Under the pieces are notes generated by a model that was given only the letters and a program-made list of their open reading frames with translations, was not told the origin of the DNA and made no database searches. 17,560 bases of DNA from positions 1 to 17,560 of the forward strand of contig CAZLNE010000037.1 in NCBI GenBank assembly GCA_964560975.1, given 5' to 3'. This stretch comes from JAAZLA01 sp964560975. GTDB taxonomy: Bacteria; Spirochaetota; Spirochaetia; Treponematales; Treponemataceae. Below, in pieces: positions 13,818 to 17,560 of the stretch (positions within the stretch are counted from its first letter, which is position 1; each line of letters opens with the position of its first letter). The translations under genes and the position numbers were made by a program.

Positions 13818-14099
13818 ATGGTAGAATCACGATGCGGGCTATTATGCTCTGAATTTAATTGTAAGGAGCAGTTCGGTTTTGACTGCAAAGGATGCGCGAA
13901 CGAGGCACGTGCTCCGTGGGGTGTCTGTGATGTAAAAGTATGCTGTGAAAAAAAAGGTCTCGAGCATTGCGGCCTATGCTCCGATTTTCCCTGTGAACTT
14001 TTAAAGTCGTTCTCATACGACAAAGAACACGGTGACAACGGAAAACGCATTATTCAGTGTACTTCCTGGAAAACCGGCTGTTCAGGCTGCGGGAGGTAG
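13818..14099 (+). CDS. small DUF3795 Cys-rich protein
   Basis: A 93-residue soluble protein with 14 Cys, shorter than its relative at 5210-5659. It shows the DUF3795 pattern: SRCGLLCSEFNC (5-15), FDCKGC (21-26), GVCDVKVCCEKKG (35-47) and HCGLCSDFPCELLKSF (50-65), ending in GCSGCGR. Probable zinc-binding; role unknown. GGAGG 7 nt before the ATG is a strong ribosome-binding site. The GyrI-like gene follows after 4 nt, with its ribosome-binding site GGAGG inside the last codons of this gene, so the two are co-transcribed and their translation is probably coupled. Confidence 0.82.
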   Translation: MVESRCGLLCSEFNCKEQFGFDCKGCANEARAPWGVCDVKVCCEKKGLEHCGLCSDFPCELLKSFSYDKEHGDNGKRIIQCTSWKTGCSGCGR

Positions 14100-14103
14100 T
14101 TGT

Positions 14104-14808
14104 ATGGCTGTACTTGATGTTAAAAAAAATCAAAAGAATCTGTATCTTCCTTCGCCGGAACCTCATGTTATAACAGTTCCTCCTATGAACTTCATAATGA
14201 TCGACGGCACGGGTAATCCGAATGATGAAGACGGTGAATACAATAAGGCGGTAGAAATTTTGTATGTATTATCATACACCATCAAAATGAGTAAATTAAC
14301 TGATACGAACATTGCAGGATATGTTGACTTTGTTGTTCCCCCGCTTGAAGGATTATGGTGGATTGGTGAAAAAGATGCACAAACAAAGGATTTTGATGCA
14401 CGTCAAAAAGACAGGTATAACTGGACTTCGATGATCCGGCAGATGGATTTTGTTACGGAGGATGTTGTTAGACAGGCTGCAGCGGCGTCTATACAAAAAA
14501 ACGTAAAGAAAAATCCTGAACTATCTAAGAGAATCGAAGCGTATCTTTCCGATGGCAGGCTCAGACTGGAAACGTATGATGAGGGCTTATGTCTGCAGTG
14601 TATGCATAAGGGACCTTATGATGATGAGAGCGCAACAATTTCAAAGATGGATTCCTTTATCAAGTCTCATCCGGAGTATAAAAATGCGATCGGAAGTAAA
14701 AACTCTCAAGGACAGGTTTTGTGCCATCATGAGATATATCTCAATGATCCAAGGAAGACAAAACCCGAAAGTATTAGGACTGTGCTCAGGCATCCGGTAA
14801 AGTTATAG
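14104..14808 (+). CDS. GyrI-like small-molecule-binding domain protein
   Basis: A 234-residue soluble protein of the GyrI-like (SHS2-type effector-binding) family, COG4832-like. It opens with the typical KNQKNLYLPSPEPHVITVPP and MNFIMIDGTGNPND; later segments LEGLWWIGEKD, MIRQMDFVTEDVV and LCLQCMHKGPYDDE are also family-like. Such domains bind hydrophobic small molecules or act on them; no DNA-binding domain is attached. A longer frame extends back to 14032 inside the DUF3795 gene, but the ATG at 14104 has GGAGG 8 nt upstream and matches the normal family start. Its last codons overlap the convergent phosphatase gene by 6 nt. Confidence 0.82.
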   Translation: MAVLDVKKNQKNLYLPSPEPHVITVPPMNFIMIDGTGNPNDEDGEYNKAVEILYVLSYTIKMSKLTDTNIAGYVDFVVPPLEGLWWIGEKDAQTKDFDARQKDRYNWTSMIRQMDFVTEDVVRQAAAASIQKNVKKNPELSKRIEAYLSDGRLRLETYDEGLCLQCMHKGPYDDESATISKMDSFIKSHPEYKNAIGSKNSQGQVLCHHEIYLNDPRKTKPESIRTVLRHPVKL

Positions 14809-15276
14809 TATTTTTTTTGTATTTTTCAAGTACGAAAGAAAACCTCCGCAGCCTTCAAGTACATCGCGGTAGGTAAGTTCAAAATTATTTGTGTACCAGG
14901 GATCTGCAATATCGCCCTTGCGTGTGGTAAAATCAAGGAGAAGATGCATCTTGCCTTCTGTATCTTCCCCTAAAATCCTTTTCATGTTAATCAGGTTATG
15001 ACGATCCATGCCTATAAGATAATCGTAATCTTCATAATCATCGATCGTGATCTGCCTCGCCCTTTTCCCGCGGCAGGAAATTCCCTTTGCATTGAGTATT
15101 TTCACTGTTCCAGGATGAACGGGGTTTCCTAATTCCTCAGTACTTGTAGCAGCGGATTCAATGTGAAATTGTTCAGCGATCCCTTTTTTTTGAACCATGT
15201 CTTTAAATACAAATTCTGCCATCGGGGATCTGCATATGTTTCCGTGGCAAATGAAAAGCACTCTAATGTTATCCAT
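14803..15276 (-). CDS. low-molecular-weight protein tyrosine phosphatase
   Basis: A 157-residue cytoplasmic enzyme, the usual size of the family. The P-loop CX5R is LFICHGNICRSPMAEF (Cys10, Arg16) near the N-terminus, and the general acid Asp is in IADPWYTNNF (Asp126), followed by the family-typical F-x-x-T-Y-x-D-V. It hydrolyses phosphotyrosine through a Cys-phosphate intermediate. The fold is shared with ArsC-type arsenate reductases, but the HGNICRSP loop and the DPWY acid motif are those of true phosphatases, so a role as the missing reductase of the nearby ars operon is unlikely. It converges with, and overlaps by 6 nt, the GyrI-like gene. Confidence 0.92.
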   Translation of the reverse strand: MDNIRVLFICHGNICRSPMAEFVFKDMVQKKGIAEQFHIESAATSTEELGNPVHPGTVKILNAKGISCRGKRARQITIDDYEDYDYLIGMDRHNLINMKRILGEDTEGKMHLLLDFTTRKGDIADPWYTNNFELTYRDVLEGCGGFLSYLKNTKKIL

Positions 15277-15296
15277 CCGTATACCCTTATTGTCTT

Positions 15297-15326
15297 ATAG
15301 TATGATAAAAAGAGATGGAAATGCAA
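15297..15326 (-). promoter_or_regulatory. putative promoter of the tyrosine phosphatase gene
   Basis: On the minus strand TTGCAT (15326-15321) and TACTAT (15302-15297) are 18 nt apart. The expected start is near 15290, giving a leader of about 14 nt that contains an AAGGG ribosome-binding site. Confidence 0.45.
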
Positions 15327-15370
15327 GTATTCCATTATGTTAGTAAGTCACCAAAGGCAGTGTAAAAGAC

Positions 15371-15398
15371 TTTAAAAAAAAATAAAATGTGCTACAAT
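15371..15398 (+). promoter_or_regulatory. putative promoter of the small ORF and envelope genes
   Basis: TTTAAA (15371-15376) and TACAAT (15393-15398) are 16 nt apart. The -10 ends exactly 7 nt before the ATG at 15406, so transcription would begin at or next to that codon. The -35 is weak. Confidence 0.5.
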
Positions 15399-15405
15399 AA
15401 TAACC

Positions 15406-15501
15406 ATGATGGCTTTAACCAGAGGAGGATTAACACGTCCAGATGATCTCAATACTAGTATTGAGTATATAGTATCTATTTATTATAGGAGTTCATTATG
15501 A
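15406..15501 (+). CDS. 31-codon small ORF, candidate leaderless leader peptide
   Basis: ATG ATG at 15406-15411 opens a frame of 31 codons (begins MMALTRGGLTRPDDLN, ends SIYYRSSL) whose TGA (15499-15501) overlaps the ATG of the next gene (15498-15500), the classic ATGA coupling. There is no Shine-Dalgarno before it; the -10-like TACAAT ends 7 nt upstream. Its middle includes an AGAGGAGG stretch (15420-15427), which is too far (about 70 nt) from 15498 to serve that gene and has no ATG or GTG at a suitable distance behind it. It resembles no family I know. It could be a real coupled peptide, a regulatory leader, or chance. Moderate to low confidence. Confidence 0.4.
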   Translation: MMALTRGGLTRPDDLNTSIEYIVSIYYRSSL

Positions 15502-15980
15502 AAGTAATAAAGATTAATACTAGAATTATTTTATGTACAATGATTCTTTTGGTGTGTTCAGCTTTTTCTTTCGGGCAAAGTGCTGATTTTTTTACTGAGG
15601 TTCTGGAAGCCGAAAAAACAACCTGGGAACAAGCTGTATTTCTTGTGTTGGGCGGCAGCGAAAGAATTGCAATTGAAGCAGCACCAGCAGACGCCTGGCA
15701 ATCATTTACAGATAGCGGATGGTTTACAAAACTTCCAGATCCAAAATCTCCAATTACAACTGCTCAATACAGCTATATAATTAGTAAGGCATTTAACGTA
15801 AAAGGCGGATTATGGTATACCCTGTTTAAAAGTCAGCGGTATTCATATAGAGAATTGGTTCATAAAGGTGTAGTACCTGGATCTTTCGACCCTAGTTCAG
15901 CAGTAAAGGGAACAGAAGCCTTAAAAATAGTTGACAAGGCAATATCCTTGTTTCCTGTAAATAATGTGGAGGATAAATAA
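15498..15980 (+). CDS. secreted hypothetical protein, weakly SLH-like
   Basis: A 160-residue protein with a clear signal peptide (basic MKVIKINTR, hydrophobic 10-25, probable cleavage after SFG at 26). I do not recognise a named family. The mature part has a pattern reminiscent of S-layer-homology repeats: SFTDSGWFTKLP (69-80), SPITTAQYSYIISKAFNV (84-101) and LVHKGVVPGSFDPSSAVKG (120-138) with a following EALKIVDKAI. That resemblance is weak and by eye. It lies one base before the beta-barrel gene, so it probably acts in the periplasm or at the outer membrane beside it. TAGGAG sits 5 nt before the ATG. Confidence 0.7.
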   Translation: MKVIKINTRIILCTMILLVCSAFSFGQSADFFTEVLEAEKTTWEQAVFLVLGGSERIAIEAAPADAWQSFTDSGWFTKLPDPKSPITTAQYSYIISKAFNVKGGLWYTLFKSQRYSYRELVHKGVVPGSFDPSSAVKGTEALKIVDKAISLFPVNNVEDK

Positions 15981-15981
15981 A

Positions 15982-17202
15982 ATGAAAAACAAATCTATTA
16001 TACTTTGCATAATTTTAGTTCTATGTATAGCTCTTCCACTATCTTCAGTAGATTTTGGTTTAAATATCGGGAATATAAGCGATTTTTCAATCTATATTCA
16101 AAATGAAATTAATCAGACTAACACAGCAACTTTATGGTTTACTGCGCCTATTAAGGATTTTTCCTTTGCAGCTTCTGTAGTGTATAAATTTAATTACTAC
16201 TGGAACCCTGTAAATTCTGTTATTAGGCCGTATCAATTTGATATTGGGAATCTTGAGTTCTCAGGGATCCTGGAATTACCGGGTAAAAATCCGAGCGGTA
16301 TTAGATTTGATGTTGGGCGAATCCAGGCACAAGACATTACAGGAAAGATTTTTTCTGTAAAAAGCGATGGTTTGAATGCAGCATGGCTGTATAATAACAT
16401 AACCATCGGTGTGCAGTCTTATTATACCGGGTTAACACTCAAGAATAACAGCTCTATAATCCTTTCTGCTCAGGATGCAGCTGATAGAAAAAATAACGCT
16501 GTTGTTTTTGCATCTCCCCGATTGGTCTATTCAGCATATGCATCTTTCCAAGAGTTATTTTTACTTCAGAATATAAGCGTTGAATTCTTAGGACAAAATG
16601 ATCTTCGAGCAGACGCGGATCAGGCTGTTAACACGTATTATGGAACTGTTCTTTTTTCCGGTCCTTTGATTTCAACACTGCGCTATTCTGCAGGTACCAG
16701 TTTAGGCATATATCAAAGCGGGCAATCCAGCTTGTATGGACAGCTCATAACAGCAAGCCTTTCTATGCGTATTCCAGAAAAGGCTGTGAATCTATCTTTG
16801 ATCGGTATTTTTACCCCGTCGTGGGGTAATGACAATCCAATCGGATTTGTACCTGTAAATTCACAGAGTGTATCAACAGTTCTTCCTGAAATTAAACACG
16901 ATACGGTATCCCTTATAGGATTTGAGAGCTTGTTTCAACAAAGTTCTGTTTTTTCACATGGATACAAAGCCAGCGGATACTTAAACAAGACCTTGGATAG
17001 TTTTGCCTTACCTGTTCTCGATCCATCTAAGCCAAATTTATTTATAGGAGCAGAACTTTCCGCCTATGGTAATTTCGTCGTCAGCAGCGAGTTCAGCTTT
17101 ATGTATTCAGCAGGACTATTTGTGTTTAATCCATTTTCGATTTATGAAGGGGTAAATATATTGCCTATTAGGGTAGCACTTTCAGCAACCTTGAAGATAT
17201 AG
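15982..17202 (+). CDS. predicted outer-membrane beta-barrel protein
   Basis: A 406-residue exported protein: signal peptide (MKNKSIILCIILVLCIALPL, cleavage about residue 22), then alternating hydrophobic and polar strands throughout, rich in Tyr, Phe, Ser and Asn, with few charged helices, ending in VALSATLKI, which resembles a final beta-strand. No named family is recognised; function as a porin or receptor is inference from composition and the neighbouring FecR-domain gene. A frame extends 6 codons upstream (ATG 15964), inside the preceding gene, but GGAGG at 15968-15972 places the start at 15982. It is tightly linked to the secreted protein upstream. A 10-bp inverted repeat spans its stop codon. 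Confidence 0.72.
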   Translation: MKNKSIILCIILVLCIALPLSSVDFGLNIGNISDFSIYIQNEINQTNTATLWFTAPIKDFSFAASVVYKFNYYWNPVNSVIRPYQFDIGNLEFSGILELPGKNPSGIRFDVGRIQAQDITGKIFSVKSDGLNAAWLYNNITIGVQSYYTGLTLKNNSSIILSAQDAADRKNNAVVFASPRLVYSAYASFQELFLLQNISVEFLGQNDLRADADQAVNTYYGTVLFSGPLISTLRYSAGTSLGIYQSGQSSLYGQLITASLSMRIPEKAVNLSLIGIFTPSWGNDNPIGFVPVNSQSVSTVLPEIKHDTVSLIGFESLFQQSSVFSHGYKASGYLNKTLDSFALPVLDPSKPNLFIGAELSAYGNFVVSSEFSFMYSAGLFVFNPFSIYEGVNILPIRVALSATLKI

Positions 17203-17234
17203 AGATAGTTCAATATACATCAAATATCTCTATA
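17198..17234 (+). terminator. stem-loop overlapping the stop codon of the barrel gene
   Basis: TATAGAGATA (17198-17207) and TATCTCTATA (17225-17234) form a perfect 10-bp stem with a 17-nt loop; the TAG stop (17200-17202) lies in the left arm. The stem is AT-rich and no U-tract follows, so it may be an mRNA 3'-end stabiliser or a weak terminator rather than a strong intrinsic one. Confidence 0.4.
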
Positions 17235-17286
17235 GTGTTCTATAAAAGTGTAAAAGAATTGGTAAAATGGCTCCAAACCCACTGTA

Positions 17287-17315
17287 TTACTGTTTTTGTG
17301 TGATACAATTACAAT
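17287..17315 (+). promoter_or_regulatory. putative promoter of the FecR-domain gene
   Basis: TTACTG (17287-17292) and TACAAT (17310-17315) are 17 nt apart; another TACAAT lies at 17304-17309. The leader to the ATG at 17394 would be about 70 nt. Confidence 0.4.
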
Positions 17316-17393
17316 AGGTTTGGAAGTTTTAAGTGTAGAATAATCATGTACTTGCATGGTGTATTAGGATAGAACCAAAACCGGGAGGTTTCT

Positions 17394-17560
17394 ATGAAAA
17401 AACAAATAATTGCAATCTTATTGATATGCAGCACAATTTTTCTTTTTGCTGATGATGCTCTAATTAAGAGCGTAAAGGGAAAGGTAGAATACAGCAGCGA
17501 TGGTCAAACATGGTTCCCTGCTGAACCTAATCAGGTTCTCAAAAAGGGTGATTTTATTTC
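17394..17560 (+). CDS. FecR-domain protein (N-terminal part, runs off window)
   Basis: The first 55 codons of an exported protein. It has a signal peptide (MKKQIIAILLICSTIFLFA, probable cleavage after FA at 19) and then KSVKGKVEYSSDGQTWFPAE and LKKGDF, the GxV...W.pl..g..l..Gd pattern that begins FecR-type beta domains. In spirochaetes such proteins occur as periplasmic or surface proteins rather than only as sigma-factor sensors. GGGAGG lies 6 nt before the ATG. It may extend well beyond the window, so domains downstream of FecR cannot be seen. Confidence 0.75.
   Translation, partial: MKKQIIAILLICSTIFLFADDALIKSVKGKVEYSSDGQTWFPAEPNQVLKKGDFI

Noticed and set aside
14032..14103. Longer start for the GyrI-like gene, inside the DUF3795 gene
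   Set aside because: The ATG at 14104 has GGAGG 8 nt upstream and matches the family N-terminus; the extension would overlap coding DNA in another frame and has no ribosome-binding site.
14803..15276. Tyrosine phosphatase as the arsenate reductase (ArsC) missing from the ars operon
   Set aside because: The loop CHGNICRSP and the DPWY acid motif are those of true low-molecular-weight phosphatases; thioredoxin-type ArsC has a different loop and extra redox cysteines not present here.
15964..15981. Start of the barrel protein at 15964
   Set aside because: The GGAGG lies inside this extension and is properly spaced only for 15982; the signal peptide also begins naturally there.

Overview
The window reads as a chromosomal segment of a low-GC, diderm, anaerobe-like bacterium, most likely a spirochaete of the Treponema type (moderate confidence). 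The pointers are a nucleoside-type BMP ABC transporter, an outer-membrane beta-barrel gene next to a FecR-domain gene, Cys-rich DUF3795 proteins, a dicluster ferredoxin paired with a Crp/Fnr regulator, and compact AT-rich intergenic DNA. No rRNA, tRNA, CRISPR array, phage or transposase gene was seen.

Layout. (1) 1-3257, minus strand: a BMP-family (nucleoside-type) ABC importer with binding protein, double ATPase and a permease that runs off the window. It is driven by a strong sigma70-type promoter that lies inside a perfect 12-bp inverted repeat. (2) 3338-4699, minus: ArfB-type ribosome-rescue factor behind a DUF1295 membrane protein. (3) 4817-7082: a stand-alone Hpt protein, a Cys-rich DUF3795 protein and a cytoplasmic beta-lactamase-fold serine hydrolase. 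(4) 7651-11831, plus: a six-gene arsenic operon, ArsR / membrane-anchored thioredoxin / CcdA / ArsP / small CxxC thioredoxin / Acr3. There is no ArsC, ArsA or ArsD. (5) 12200-13739: a 4Fe-4S protein and a Crp/Fnr regulator, divergent around a palindrome-rich spacer. (6) 13818-15326: a second DUF3795 protein with a GyrI-like domain protein, convergent with a low-molecular-weight tyrosine phosphatase. (7) 15371-17560: a 31-codon small ORF coupled by ATGA overlap to a secreted protein, then a beta-barrel protein, then the start of a FecR-domain gene.

How the genes may work together. The ars operon couples two efflux pumps (Acr3 for arsenite, ArsP for trivalent organoarsenicals) to a transmembrane thiol-electron relay (CcdA plus an anchored thioredoxin), so it looks like redox-coupled arsenic handling. 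The beta-barrel and FecR genes look like an envelope module.

Two features run across the window. First, four start codons lie only 6-7 nt downstream of a -10-like hexamer with no Shine-Dalgarno sequence (DUF1295, Hpt, serine hydrolase and the 31-codon ORF), which suggests leaderless transcripts. Second, the larger gene-free gaps (5660-5874, 7048-7713, 11832-12199) are filled by degenerate elements whose ends carry inverted CCACAGAT-like repeats, some with internal hairpins.
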